The notes: generated by a model from the letters alone, not told the origin. Positions 9,281 to 18,621 are shown, counted from the first letter of the stretch. The stretch is 64,000 bases of DNA from Streptococcus parasanguinis (GCA_905188195.1 CAJJKY010000012.1:15076-79075), one strand, 5' to 3'. Translations and numbers: made by a program.

Positions 9281-9571
9281 TTATTTGGATGATTTATCCT
9301 TTAAGTCGTCTAAAGCCTTGCGACGAAAATCATCTAATTCTTTTTCTTTGTCGTCAAACTCAATCTCGCGATTCAGTTGCATGGACAAACTGTTTACTGC
9401 CAATAAGATTGCGATGGTTTCGTCATCTGCCTCTGGCATTTGTTCCTTAATTGCTTGGTATTTTTCTTTCGCAACACGTTCGACTTCTTCCATAAACAAA
9501 TTATCATGGTTGGTTGTTAAAGTGAGCGCTTTGTTTCCAAATGTAAATTTATATCTATTTAAGCTCGCCAT
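9281..9571 (-). CDS. ZapA-like cell division protein
   Basis: A 96-residue soluble, highly charged protein starting MASLNRYKFTFGNK. A beta-rich N-terminal half precedes a long helix (about residues 35-95, heptad-like with many E, K and D). That architecture and the position before cvpA-mutS2 match Gram-positive ZapA, which stabilises FtsZ polymers. The ATG at 9571 has GAGGTG 5 bases upstream; an upstream GTG overlaps that site and is less likely. Confirmation needs a profile search. Confidence 0.7.
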   Translation of the reverse strand: MASLNRYKFTFGNKALTLTTNHDNLFMEEVERVAKEKYQAIKEQMPEADDETIAILLAVNSLSMQLNREIEFDDKEKELDDFRRKALDDLKDKSSK

Positions 9572-9691
9572 AAAAATCACCTCACGGTATTATACCAAAA
9601 ATGGCTAGCTTTGTCAGTAGCAAAGCCCCTCTTCACAAGGATTTTCCAGTGGATTCTTTCTTTCTTTTTGCTCCCTCTCTCCCTGAATTTG

Positions 9692-9700
9692 TGGTACAAT
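9692..9700 (+). promoter_or_regulatory. Extended -10 promoter of rnhC
   Basis: TGGTACAAT ends 7 bases before the rnhC ATG, so transcription would begin at or next to the start codon. Confidence 0.6.
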
Positions 9701-9707
9701 AGTGGTT

Positions 9708-10604
9708 ATGGAAAGTATGACACTCACTCCAACACAGGAGCAAATCCTTGATTTTGTCCATACCTATCGCAGTTCTCTCACTCAAAGCAAGAACCCTCAT
9801 ATGGATTATTTCTTTCGATTAGAGGGGGCGACCGTTTCGATCTACAAGTCTGGAAAGGTCCTGCTCCAGGGCAATGACCTCACTCCTTACCTGGCCTTTT
9901 TCGGGCAAGATGCTGGGAACCTTAAGCGTTCTACTTCATCTGCACGACAAGATCTAGCCATGATCGGAACCGATGAGGTCGGAAACGGCTCTTATTTTGG
10001 TGGACTCACCGTCGTCGCATCCTTTGTCACACCTGACCAGCACGACTGGCTCAAAAAGCTTGGTGTTGGAGATTCGAAGACCTTGGATGATCGAAAAATT
10101 CAGCAATTGGCTCCTCTCCTTGAGGAAAATATCCAGCACCAAGCACTCTTATTGTCTCCAAAGAAGTACAATGAAGTGATCGCTTCTGGCTACAATGCTG
10201 TTTCGGTCAAAGTAGCCCTGCACAATCAGGCCATCTACCTTCTGTTAAATAAAGGAGTCCAAGCAGAGCGAATTGTGATTGATGCCTTTACAACTGCTAA
10301 AAATTACCAAAAATACGTAAAAGCTGAAAAAAATCAGGTCACGCAAGCCATTGAGTTGGAAGAAAAAGCCGAAAGCAAGTATCTAGCTGTGGCAGTTAGC
10401 TCCATCATCGCCCGCAATCTCTTCCTTCAAAATCTGGAAAATCTGGGCAAGGAACTGGGTTTTAATCTTCCTAGTGGAGCAGGAGCCAAGTCCGATCAAG
10501 TAGCGGCTAAATTGCTCCAGACCTACGGGATGAAAGCTCTGGATTATTGTGCCAAACTCCATTTTAAAAACACAGAAAAAGCAAAGAAATTACTAGAAAG
10601 ATAA
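9708..10604 (+). CDS. rnhC: Ribonuclease HIII
   Basis: A 298-residue enzyme that cuts RNA in RNA-DNA hybrids and removes R-loops and primers. An N-terminal TBP-like substrate-binding region (about 1-80) precedes the catalytic domain, which opens with MIGTDEVGNGSYFGG. It continues with GVGDSKTLDD and VIDAFTTAKNY, supplying the acidic active-site residues. The ATG at 9708 aligns with the family N-terminus (M-x-S-x-TLTP). An alternative is ATG 9717. No ribosome site is visible, because the promoter sits immediately upstream. lepB follows after 3 bases. Confidence 0.93.
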   Translation: MESMTLTPTQEQILDFVHTYRSSLTQSKNPHMDYFFRLEGATVSIYKSGKVLLQGNDLTPYLAFFGQDAGNLKRSTSSARQDLAMIGTDEVGNGSYFGGLTVVASFVTPDQHDWLKKLGVGDSKTLDDRKIQQLAPLLEENIQHQALLLSPKKYNEVIASGYNAVSVKVALHNQAIYLLLNKGVQAERIVIDAFTTAKNYQKYVKAEKNQVTQAIELEEKAESKYLAVAVSSIIARNLFLQNLENLGKELGFNLPSGAGAKSDQVAAKLLQTYGMKALDYCAKLHFKNTEKAKKLLER

Positions 10605-10607
10605 GTC

Positions 10608-11258
10608 ATGTCAAAAAGAAGTTCAAAACATACATCGAGCTCACCTGTGGTGAGATTCCTTAAAGAATGGGGCCTCTTCAGTATCATTGTTGGTCTCATC
10701 ATCGCCTCTCGCATTTATCTCTGGGCTCCGGTCAAGGTAGATGGCCATTCGATGGATCCGACTCTGGCCGATAGCGAGTACCTCCTTGTGGTCAACCACC
10801 TCTCGATTGATCGTTTCGACATTGTCGTTGCCAGTGAAAAAGACGACGATGGCAAAACCAAGGACATCGTCAAGCGGGTCATCGGTCTTCCTGGAGATAC
10901 CATCCAATATGATAACGATACCCTCTACATCAATGGGAAAAAGACCAATGAGCCTTATTTGAAAAACTATATCGCTCGTTTCAAAAAAGATAAATTGCAA
11001 TCGACCTACACTGGAAAAGGCTTTGAAGAAAACGGAGAACTCTTCCGCCAATTGGCCAATACAGCTCAAGCCTTTACAGTGGACAAGGATGGCAATCCTA
11101 AATTTACTTTGAAGTTGCTTGACGATGAATATCTCTTACTTGGAGATGACCGGATCGTTTCAAAAGATAGCCGTCAGGTCGGAGCTTTCAAGAAAGAACA
11201 AATCAAAGGGCAAGCCGTCTTTAGACTATGGCCTATCTATCCTTTCAAAACTTATTAG
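10608..11258 (+). CDS. lepB: Signal peptidase I
   Basis: A 216-residue membrane-bound serine protease that removes signal peptides from exported proteins. A single N-terminal anchor lies at about 22-42. The nucleophile is Ser48 in GHSMDPTL and the general base is Lys89 in DIVKRVIGLPGD. The box GDDRIVSKDSR is near the C-terminus. It starts 3 bases after rnhC and is probably co-transcribed. Confidence 0.95.
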   Translation: MSKRSSKHTSSSPVVRFLKEWGLFSIIVGLIIASRIYLWAPVKVDGHSMDPTLADSEYLLVVNHLSIDRFDIVVASEKDDDGKTKDIVKRVIGLPGDTIQYDNDTLYINGKKTNEPYLKNYIARFKKDKLQSTYTGKGFEENGELFRQLANTAQAFTVDKDGNPKFTLKLLDDEYLLLGDDRIVSKDSRQVGAFKKEQIKGQAVFRLWPIYPFKTY

Positions 11259-11275
11259 TATAGATCAACAGACTG

Positions 11276-11301
11276 AGGCTGAGACAAGTATGTCCCAGCC
11301 T
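11276..11301 (+). repeat. Short hairpin resembling a solo end-pair of the 180-bp repeat family
   Basis: AGGCTGAGACA and TGTCCCAGCCT pair with one mismatch around a 4-base loop, between lepB and recD2. The arms match the terminal inverted repeats (AGGCTGGGACA) of the three 180-bp elements at 36.0, 53.7 and 56.3 kb. It could be an internally deleted remnant or simply a weak terminator. Confidence 0.5.
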
Positions 11302-11325
11302 TGCTTTATAAAAAGGAAAGAAATG

Positions 11326-13752
11326 ATGGAATATTATTTTTCTGGTACTATTGAGCGCATTATTTTTGAAAATCCCAGTAGTTTTTTTCGAATCCTCCTG
11401 CTCGACATTAGTGATACCGATGCCGAAGACTTTGATGGTTTTGAGATTATTGTGACGGGCACCATGGCAGATATCATGGAAGGCGAAGACTACACCTTCT
11501 GGGGGGAGCTGGTCCATCATCCTAAATACGGAGAACAGCTCAAAATCAGTCGCTATGAACGGGCTAAACCCTCTAGCAAGGGCTTAGTGAAGTATTTTTC
11601 CAGCGATCACTTCAAGGGAATTGGTCTCAAAACAGCCCAAAAAATCGTTGATCTCTATGGAGAAGACACCATTGATAAAATCTTAGAAGCACCTGAAAAA
11701 TTAGAAGAAATCACTGGTCTCTCCAAGAAAAACCGCCTAGCTTTTGTGGATAAACTCCGTCAGAATTACGGAACAGAGCGTATTCTCGCCCAACTAGCCA
11801 ATTATGGCATTCCCAATAAACTAGCCTTTCAAATCCAAGATTTCTACAAGGAAGAAACCCTCCAGATCGTGGAGCAACAGCCCTACCAATTGGTGGAAGA
11901 TATCCAAGGCATGGGCTTTAAAATCGCGGACCAACTAGCAGAAGAATTGGGCATCGCAAGTGACGCCCCTGAGCGTTTCCGCGCGGGTCTGATTCACAGC
12001 CTCTTCAGCTACTCTATCGAGACTGGAAATACCTATATCGAAGCCAAGGACCTCCTGCGCTATAGCATTGACCTTTTGGAATCAGCGCGTCCAGTAGAAG
12101 TGGATCCCTCCACTGTCGCCCAAGAATTAGGCCACCTTATTGAGGAAGACAAGGTCCAAAATATTGATACCAAGATCTTTGACAACAGCCTTTTCTTTGC
12201 GGAAGAAGGAATTCGAAGCCACATCGGCCGCCTTCTAGAAAAAGGAAAACAAACCTCGTATGAACCGGAAAAAATCAACCAGGCTATTGCACAGGTTGAA
12301 AATGATTTGGGGATCCACTACGATGCCATCCAAAAAGAGGCCATTCACCAAGCCATCCAAAATAAGGTCTTTATCCTCACTGGGGGACCGGGAACAGGAA
12401 AAACCACCGTTATCAATGGAATGATCAGTGTCTATGCCCAACTCCACCAGCTGGATCTGCGTAAGAAAAAAGACCTGCCGATCCTGCTGGCTGCCCCAAC
12501 AGGACGGGCAGCTAGGCGCATGAATGAGCTGACAGGGCTTCCGAGCGCCACTATCCACCGCCATTTGGGGATGACAGGGGATGATGACACCAGTCACTTG
12601 GATGACTATTTAGATGCTGATTTTATTATTGTGGACGAGTTTTCTATGGTCGATACCTGGCTGGCCAATCAATTGCTCAGCAATATCGCAACCGATACCA
12701 AACTCTTGATTGTGGGAGATGCCGACCAATTGCCTTCTGTCAGTCCTGGTCAGGTCCTAGCGGATCTCTTGCAGATCCCAAGCATCCCTCAGACCAAACT
12801 CGAACATATTTTCCGCCAAAGTGAAGATTCGACCATTGTCTCCCTAGCAGGAGACATTCGCCAGGGTAAGCTTCCCCATGACTTCACGGAACGAAAAGCC
12901 GACCGCTCATACTTCGAAGCCGGAAGCGAACACATCCCTAAGATGATTGAACAGATCACCTCTGCTGCCCTTCGCAGCCAGATCCCTGCTCAAGATATCC
13001 AAGTCTTGGCACCGATGTACAAGGGCCAGGCCGGCATTGACAACATCAATACACTCATGCAAGACCTTCTCAATCCGGCTGTCAAAGACCAGGTCGTCTT
13101 TGACACGCCAGACTGCCAATACCGCGATGGAGACAAGGTTATCCATCTGGTCAATGATGCAGAAAGCAATGTCTTTAATGGAGATATTGGCTACATTACC
13201 GATCTTCTCCCCGGAAAATATACAGAATCGAAGCAAGATGAATTGACTATCCAATTTGATGGCAATGAAATCGTCTACCCGCGCAATGAATGGTACAAGA
13301 TTCGCTTAGCCTATGCGATGAGTATTCACAAATCGCAAGGAAGCGAGTTCCCGGTGGTGATTTTACCCATTACCAATCAAAGCCACCGAATGTTGCAGCG
13401 TAATTTGATCTATACCGCCATCACGCGCTCAAAGAGCAAGCTGATTCTCTTAGGAGAATACAGCGCCTTTGATTTCGCTACTAAAAATACAGGTACAGCG
13501 CGCAAGACCTATTTGGTTGAACGCTTCAAGGACCTAGACGGAGGCGAAGCAACCACAGACTATTCTTCATCCGTTGCCACCGCTTCTGTCGAATCTGCGC
13601 GAAGCAAGGAAGAAACTGTTGAAAGGAAGACTGAGCCTGATGAACCGACTGTCTATCGACTGACTGAAGACAATCTCCACACCATCTCTCCTATGATCGG
13701 ACTGACTGAAGAAGAAATTGCAGCCTTTTTTGACATCAAAAAATACGACTAG
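11326..13752 (+). CDS. recD2: RecD2 family DNA helicase
   Basis: An 808-residue 5'-3' ATP-dependent DNA helicase of the RecB/C-independent type, involved in replication fork progress and repair. An N-terminal OB-like and helix-hairpin-helix region covers about 1-200 (FKGIGLKTAQKIV, ITGLSKKNR). Walker A TGGPGTGKTT lies near residue 352, then the DEFSMVD Walker B. The C-terminal AMSIHKSQGSEFPVV motif is near 663. The tail after about 755 is charged and poorly conserved. The start is ATG 11326 or the adjacent 11323, behind AAAGGA; longer in-frame extensions run back into lepB and are not likely. Confidence 0.93.
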   Translation: MEYYFSGTIERIIFENPSSFFRILLLDISDTDAEDFDGFEIIVTGTMADIMEGEDYTFWGELVHHPKYGEQLKISRYERAKPSSKGLVKYFSSDHFKGIGLKTAQKIVDLYGEDTIDKILEAPEKLEEITGLSKKNRLAFVDKLRQNYGTERILAQLANYGIPNKLAFQIQDFYKEETLQIVEQQPYQLVEDIQGMGFKIADQLAEELGIASDAPERFRAGLIHSLFSYSIETGNTYIEAKDLLRYSIDLLESARPVEVDPSTVAQELGHLIEEDKVQNIDTKIFDNSLFFAEEGIRSHIGRLLEKGKQTSYEPEKINQAIAQVENDLGIHYDAIQKEAIHQAIQNKVFILTGGPGTGKTTVINGMISVYAQLHQLDLRKKKDLPILLAAPTGRAARRMNELTGLPSATIHRHLGMTGDDDTSHLDDYLDADFIIVDEFSMVDTWLANQLLSNIATDTKLLIVGDADQLPSVSPGQVLADLLQIPSIPQTKLEHIFRQSEDSTIVSLAGDIRQGKLPHDFTERKADRSYFEAGSEHIPKMIEQITSAALRSQIPAQDIQVLAPMYKGQAGIDNINTLMQDLLNPAVKDQVVFDTPDCQYRDGDKVIHLVNDAESNVFNGDIGYITDLLPGKYTESKQDELTIQFDGNEIVYPRNEWYKIRLAYAMSIHKSQGSEFPVVILPITNQSHRMLQRNLIYTAITRSKSKLILLGEYSAFDFATKNTGTARKTYLVERFKDLDGGEATTDYSSSVATASVESARSKEETVERKTEPDEPTVYRLTEDNLHTISPMIGLTEEEIAAFFDIKKYD

Positions 13753-13775
13753 TGAACAAACTAGTCGTTTTCTTT
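13745..13775. terminator. Terminator between convergent recD2 and dinB
   Basis: ACGACTAGT and ACTAGTCGT form a perfect hairpin overlapping the recD2 stop codon, followed on the plus strand by TTTTCTTTTTC. The dinB stop codon lies in the second arm. Confidence 0.8.
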
Positions 13776-14867
13776 TTCTTCCACCAAAGGCAGCTCAGTA
13801 TGATCGACGAAATTGGTCATGGTGACACCCAAGAGGCGGATTCCAGCATTTGTCGATTCAATTTCTTGAAAAATTTGGCGAGCGGAACGATTGATCCGCT
13901 CAGCCTCTCGTGTTGGCTCCGTCAATGTCATCCGCTTGGTCAGGGTGGTGAAGTCTCCATAGCGCACTTTTAAAACCAAGGTCTTTCCTTGCTTGCCATG
14001 TTTTTCCAGCGATTTGGCTACCTTACTGGACAGATTGGCAATTTCTTCTAAAATATCATCTTCAGCATAGAGGAGCTTGCGGTAGGTCCGCTCTTTTCCG
14101 ATCGACTTGCGGATACGATGGCTCTTGACAGGGCTATTGTGAATCCCTCGCGCCTTACGAAAGAGATCATAGCCAAAGCGCCCAAATCGATCGATCAAGG
14201 TCATCTCCGGGATGGCTAAAAGATCCGCGCCAGTATAGACACCCATCTCATGCAGGCGCTCCACTGTCTTCTTTCCTACCCCGTGAAATTTGGCAATGTC
14301 CATCTGGCTCAGGAAATTCTCGGCATCCTCCGGCAAGACCACCGTTAGGCCACGAGGTTTTTGGTAGTCACTTGCCATCTTGGCCAAAAACTTATTATAA
14401 GAGACACCTGCTGAAGCTGTGAGATGCAGCTCTTCCCAGATCGCATGCTGAATCAAGCGAGCAATCTTGACAGCTGATTTGCTCTGGATTTTATTTTCCG
14501 TCACATCTAGATAGGCTTCATCAATACTCATGGGCTCGATCACATCTGTATAGCGCTTGAAGATCTCACGAACCTGCTCACCCACTTCTCGGTATTTTTC
14601 ATAATTTCCAGAGATAAAGATCGCGTGGGGACAAAGATCCAGCGCTTCTTTGGAACTCATAGCCGAATGAATGCCATATTTCCGTGCTTCATAGTTACAG
14701 GTCGAGACCACACCTCTCCCTCCTGATTGACGAGGGTCCTGGCCAATTACGACAGGCTTCCCCTTTAAACTAGGATTGTCTCTTTCTTCGACAGCAGCAA
14801 AAAATGCATCCATATCAATATGAATAATCTTGCGACTGGTATCATTCACTAATGGAAATATCAGCAT
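13761..14867 (-). CDS. dinB: DNA polymerase IV (Y family)
   Basis: A 368-residue translesion polymerase. Catalytic acids sit in HIDMDAFFAAVEERD (Asp18, Asp20) and SIDEAYLDV. Helix-hairpin-helix residues GVGKKTVERLHEMG follow, with the little-finger domain after about 250. The length is normal. AGGAGG lies 7 bases before the ATG. It is monocistronic and convergent with recD2. Confidence 0.95.
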   Translation of the reverse strand: MLIFPLVNDTSRKIIHIDMDAFFAAVEERDNPSLKGKPVVIGQDPRQSGGRGVVSTCNYEARKYGIHSAMSSKEALDLCPHAIFISGNYEKYREVGEQVREIFKRYTDVIEPMSIDEAYLDVTENKIQSKSAVKIARLIQHAIWEELHLTASAGVSYNKFLAKMASDYQKPRGLTVVLPEDAENFLSQMDIAKFHGVGKKTVERLHEMGVYTGADLLAIPEMTLIDRFGRFGYDLFRKARGIHNSPVKSHRIRKSIGKERTYRKLLYAEDDILEEIANLSSKVAKSLEKHGKQGKTLVLKVRYGDFTTLTKRMTLTEPTREAERINRSARQIFQEIESTNAGIRLLGVTMTNFVDHTELPLVEEKEND

Positions 14868-15043
14868 TTTTCACCCTCCTTTTTTCTATTATAAGAAGAA
14901 AATTTTAGAATTGCAAAAATCGGCCCCTCCTAAAAACATGAAAATTGATGGAAATTCGTGTTCATTTTCAAAAATGTAGTACAGTATCGCAGAAGAGTTG
15001 AAACTGTATTATAAAAGAATCTGCTATTTTTCGCAATTTGTCT

Positions 15044-15072
15044 TTGTGTAACCGATTTCTGTATGGTATACT
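15044..15072 (+). promoter_or_regulatory. pflB promoter
   Basis: A TTGTGT -35-like hexamer, a 17-base spacer and TATACT preceded by TGG (extended -10, 15064-15072). The transcript would have a leader of about 50 bases with an AGAGGA ribosome site. Confidence 0.6.
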
Positions 15073-15127
15073 ACTATTGTAAGTGCAACAGATATAGTTG
15101 CTAGAAAGACAATAGAGGAAAATAAAA

Positions 15128-17443
15128 ATGGTTGTTAAAACAGTCGTTGAAGCACAAGATATTTTTGACAAAGCCTGGGAAGGCTTCAAAGGTGAAGATT
15201 GGAAAGAAAAAGCAAGCGTTTCTCGCTTCGTTCAAGCTAACTACACACCATATGATGGAGATGAAAGCTTCCTAGCTGGTCCAACTGAACGTTCTCTTCA
15301 CATCAAAAAAATTGTTGAAGAAACGAAAGCTCATTATGAAGAAACTCGTTTCCCATACGATACACGTCCAACTTCTATCGCTGATATTGATGCTGGATAC
15401 ATCGACAAAGAAAACGAATTGATCTTCGGTATTCAAAATGATGAATTGTTCAAATTGAACTTCATGCCTCGTGGTGGTATCCGTATGGCGGAAACTACTT
15501 TGAAAGAAAATGGCTATGAACCAGATCCAGCTGTGCATGAAATCTTCACAAAATATGTGACAACTGTAAACGATGGTATTTTCCGTGCTTACACTACAAA
15601 CATCCGTCGTGCACGTCACGCTCACACTGTAACTGGTCTTCCAGATGCATACTCACGTGGACGTATCATCGGGGTTTATGCTCGTTTGGCTCTTTACGGT
15701 GCTGACTACTTGATGGCTGAAAAAGCAAACGACTGGAATGCGATCACTGAAATCGATGAAGAATCAATCCGTCTTCGTGAAGAAGTAAACCTTCAATACC
15801 AAGCACTTCAAGAAGTTGTTAAATTGGGTGACCTTTATGGTGTAGACGTACGTCGTCCTGCCTTCGATACAAAAGAAGCAATCCAATGGACAAACATCGC
15901 CTTCATGGCTGTCTGCCGTGTGATCAACGGTGCTGCTACTTCTCTTGGACGTGTGCCAATCGTTTTGGATATTTACGCTGAACGTGACTTGGCTCGTGGT
16001 ACTTACACTGAATCAGAAATCCAAGAATTCGTTGACGATTTCGTTATGAAATTGCGTACTGTTAAATTTGCTCGTACAAAAGCTTACGACCAATTGTACT
16101 CAGGTGACCCAACCTTCATCACAACTTCTATGGCTGGTATGGGTAACGACGGACGTCACCGTGTTACTAAGATGGACTACCGTTTCTTGAACACTTTGGA
16201 CAACATCGGTAACTCTCCAGAACCAAACTTGACAGTTCTTTGGACTGACAAATTGCCATACAGCTTCCGTCGCTACTGTATGCACATGAGCCACAAACAC
16301 TCTTCTATCCAATACGAAGGTGTAACAACAATGGCGAAAGACGGATACGGTGAAATGAGCTGTATCTCATGTTGTGTATCTCCACTTGACCCAGAAAACG
16401 AAGAACAACGCCACAACATCCAATACTTCGGTGCTCGTGTTAACGTTCTTAAAGCTCTTCTTACTGGTTTGAACGGTGGTTACGACGATGTTCATAAAGA
16501 CTATAAAGTATTTGACATCGATCCAATCCGTGACGAAGTTCTTGAATTCGAATCTGTTAAAGCAAACTTCGAAAAATCTCTTGACTGGTTGACAGACACT
16601 TACGTAGATGCTTTGAACATCATCCACTACATGACTGATAAGTACAACTACGAAGCTGTTCAAATGGCCTTCTTGCCAACTCACCAACGCGCAAACATGG
16701 GATTCGGTATCTGTGGATTTGCCAACACTGTTGATACTTTGTCAGCAATCAAATACGCTACTGTTAAACCAATCCGTGACGAAGATGGCTACATCTACGA
16801 CTACGAAACAATCGGTGAATACCCACGTTGGGGTGAAGATGACCCACGTTCTAACGAATTGGCAGAATGGTTGATCGAAGCTTACACTACTCGTCTTCGC
16901 AGCCACAAACTTTACAAGAACGCTGAAGCAACTGTTTCACTTCTTACCATCACTTCTAACGTTGCTTACTCTAAACAAACTGGTAACTCACCAGTCCACA
17001 AAGGGGTATACCTCAACGAAGATGGTTCTGTGAACTTGTCTAAATTGGAATTCTTCTCACCAGGTGCTAACCCATCTAACAAAGCTAAAGGTGGATGGTT
17101 GCAAAACTTGAACTCACTTGCTAGCCTTGACTTTGGTTACGCAGCTGATGGTATCTCACTCACTACTCAAGTATCACCACGTGCTCTTGGTAAAACTCGT
17201 GACGAACAAGTTGATAACTTGGTAACCATCCTTGATGGATACTTCGAAAACGGTGGACAACACTGTAACTTGAACGTTATGGACTTGAACGATGTTTACG
17301 AAAAGATCATGTCAGGTGAAGACGTTATCGTTCGTATCTCTGGATACTGTGTAAACACTAAATATCTCACTCCTGAACAAAAAACTGAATTGACACAACG
17401 TGTCTTCCACGAAGTTCTTTCAATGGATGATGCCTTGAACTAA
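15128..17443 (+). CDS. pflB: Pyruvate formate-lyase
   Basis: A 771-residue oxygen-sensitive glycyl-radical enzyme that turns pyruvate and CoA into acetyl-CoA and formate during mixed-acid fermentation. Catalytic Cys415-Cys416 lie in SCISCCVSP. The radical residue is Gly739 in ISGYCVNTKYL near the C-terminus. Codon use is strongly biased (GAA, AAC, CGT, GGT), as in highly expressed genes, and differs from its neighbours. The activating enzyme PflA is not in this window. Confidence 0.97.
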   Translation: MVVKTVVEAQDIFDKAWEGFKGEDWKEKASVSRFVQANYTPYDGDESFLAGPTERSLHIKKIVEETKAHYEETRFPYDTRPTSIADIDAGYIDKENELIFGIQNDELFKLNFMPRGGIRMAETTLKENGYEPDPAVHEIFTKYVTTVNDGIFRAYTTNIRRARHAHTVTGLPDAYSRGRIIGVYARLALYGADYLMAEKANDWNAITEIDEESIRLREEVNLQYQALQEVVKLGDLYGVDVRRPAFDTKEAIQWTNIAFMAVCRVINGAATSLGRVPIVLDIYAERDLARGTYTESEIQEFVDDFVMKLRTVKFARTKAYDQLYSGDPTFITTSMAGMGNDGRHRVTKMDYRFLNTLDNIGNSPEPNLTVLWTDKLPYSFRRYCMHMSHKHSSIQYEGVTTMAKDGYGEMSCISCCVSPLDPENEEQRHNIQYFGARVNVLKALLTGLNGGYDDVHKDYKVFDIDPIRDEVLEFESVKANFEKSLDWLTDTYVDALNIIHYMTDKYNYEAVQMAFLPTHQRANMGFGICGFANTVDTLSAIKYATVKPIRDEDGYIYDYETIGEYPRWGEDDPRSNELAEWLIEAYTTRLRSHKLYKNAEATVSLLTITSNVAYSKQTGNSPVHKGVYLNEDGSVNLSKLEFFSPGANPSNKAKGGWLQNLNSLASLDFGYAADGISLTTQVSPRALGKTRDEQVDNLVTILDGYFENGGQHCNLNVMDLNDVYEKIMSGEDVIVRISGYCVNTKYLTPEQKTELTQRVFHEVLSMDDALN

Positions 17444-17458
17444 GATTCAAATAGGTCT

Positions 17459-17488
17459 TAAAAACCAGTCGGAAACGGCTGGTTTTTT
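17459..17488 (+). terminator. pflB terminator
   Basis: AAACCAGTCG and CGGCTGGTTT pair around a GAAA-type loop with one mismatch, followed by TTTTTT. Confidence 0.85.
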
Positions 17489-17549
17489 CATCCCCATCGC
17501 AAGAGTATTCTGAATTTTGAAAGAGTTTAAGAGCCTACCATATAGAGTT

Positions 17550-17578
17550 TGACAGCGCTTTCTCCAAGTGTTATAGTA
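17550..17578 (+). promoter_or_regulatory. Promoter of the 37-residue membrane protein
   Basis: A perfect TTGACA -35 (17550-17555), a 17-base spacer and TATAGT -10 (17573-17578). It is one of the best sigma-A promoters in the window, 32 bases before a small reading frame. Confidence 0.75.
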
Positions 17579-17609
17579 GAGCTGTAAATAATATAGAAGG
17601 GGTGATCCT

Positions 17610-17723
17610 ATGTTTTTAACATTTATTTTCGCTATTATTTGGCTCTTTATCCTGATTGCACTGATCTTTTTAGCAACCCTTCTCGTCCAGGATAGCACCG
17701 TGCAGCACCACCACCCGAGTTAG
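17610..17723 (+). CDS. Small membrane protein of 37 residues
   Basis: ATG 17610 to TAG 17723, behind an AAGGGGTGA ribosome site 5 bases upstream and a consensus promoter at 17550-17578. The product is one hydrophobic helix (residues 2-26, rich in Ile, Leu and Phe) followed by a short polar tail ending VQHHHPS. It is an independent unit: the pflB terminator lies before it and a weak hairpin with a T-run after it. I do not know the family. A role as a membrane regulator, or as a type I toxin-like peptide, is speculation. Confidence 0.65.
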   Translation: MFLTFIFAIIWLFILIALIFLATLLVQDSTVQHHHPS

Positions 17724-17768
17724 CGAATGATAAGCCTAAACAATAGCTATTCTAAACGAATTCAGAAA

Positions 17769-17823
17769 GGATAAGAAACAAACTAGAATTGTCAAATTTT
17801 AGTTCTGTCTCTCGTCCTTTTTT
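17769..17823 (+). terminator. Possible terminator after the small membrane protein
   Basis: A long imperfect hairpin (AGGA..AACTAGAATT pairing with AAATTTTAGTT..TCCT) ends in TTTTTT. It is weaker than the other terminators. The -10 TGCTATAAT of the next gene (17823-17831) begins directly after it. Confidence 0.35.
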
Positions 17824-17831
17824 GCTATAAT
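17823..17831 (+). promoter_or_regulatory. Extended -10 promoter of the ThrE-like pair
   Basis: TGCTATAAT, a perfect extended -10, about 30 bases before the start at 17862. No convincing -35. Confidence 0.6.
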
Positions 17832-17861
17832 AGAAACAGATTATTTAGTAAGAAGGAAATT

Positions 17862-18620
17862 ATGGAAGAGTCAAAACAGATCAACCAAGTGATCGACGTC
17901 CTGATGTTAGCTGGAACCCTCCTGATAGAGAGCGGTTCTGAGATTCACCGGGTCGAAGATACCATGATCCGGATCGCCCATTCACAGGGAATCGTCGATT
18001 GCAATGTTTTAGCGATGCCAGTCGCTATTTTCTTTTCAATTGAGAATGCCAATGTCACGCGCATGAAACGGATCTTGCGGACCAATTACAATATCGAAAA
18101 GGTCTGTGATGTCAATCAGATCTCTCGTCAACTCGTCTCTGGAGAGATCGATCTCGAGCAAGCCTACCAGGCCCTGAGCGAGTTGAAAATGAAGCGCGTT
18201 CCTTATACTAATCTCCAGTTGACCATTGCGGCAACTCTTAGTGCGCCTTTCTTCTCCATCATGTTTGGAGGAAATTTCTATGATGCGATTGGAGCGGGTA
18301 TTGCGACTGTCTTTGCCTTTGCTTTTTCTCTTGTCGTTGAGAAATACGTTCGCATTCCTTTTGCCACTGCCTTTGCGGCCGCCTTTGTCTTTGGTTTTTT
18401 GGCCCATATCTGGACGCGCTATAGTGGTTTTCCTTCCAATACCGATCTCATTATCGCAGGCTGTGTCATGCCCTTCGTTCCTGGAATCGCTATGACCAAT
18501 GCCGTCCGAGATCTGATGAATTACCACCTCAACTCTGGGATGAGCAAACTCTTTGAGACTCTCCTCATTACTCTTGCACTTGGTGCCGGTACAACGGTCG
18601 CCCTCGTCCTTATGAAATAA
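17862..18620 (+). CDS. Threonine/serine exporter, ThrE N-terminal half (YjjP type)
   Basis: A 252-residue membrane protein. The soluble N-terminal domain (about 1-115) carries the family motif AGTLLIESGSEIHRVEDTM. About five hydrophobic helices follow. Together with the next gene it makes up the split form of the ThrE transporter, known in other bacteria as YjjP/YjjB for threonine, serine or succinate export. The two genes are separated by one base and are surely one operon. The substrate here is not shown by sequence. Confidence 0.88.
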   Translation: MEESKQINQVIDVLMLAGTLLIESGSEIHRVEDTMIRIAHSQGIVDCNVLAMPVAIFFSIENANVTRMKRILRTNYNIEKVCDVNQISRQLVSGEIDLEQAYQALSELKMKRVPYTNLQLTIAATLSAPFFSIMFGGNFYDAIGAGIATVFAFAFSLVVEKYVRIPFATAFAAAFVFGFLAHIWTRYSGFPSNTDLIIAGCVMPFVPGIAMTNAVRDLMNYHLNSGMSKLFETLLITLALGAGTTVALVLMK

Positions 18621-18621
18621 A

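Noticed and set aside
14936..15043. Operator or riboswitch in the pflB upstream region
   Set aside because: Only short, imperfect inverted repeats were seen; nothing beyond the promoter could be supported.
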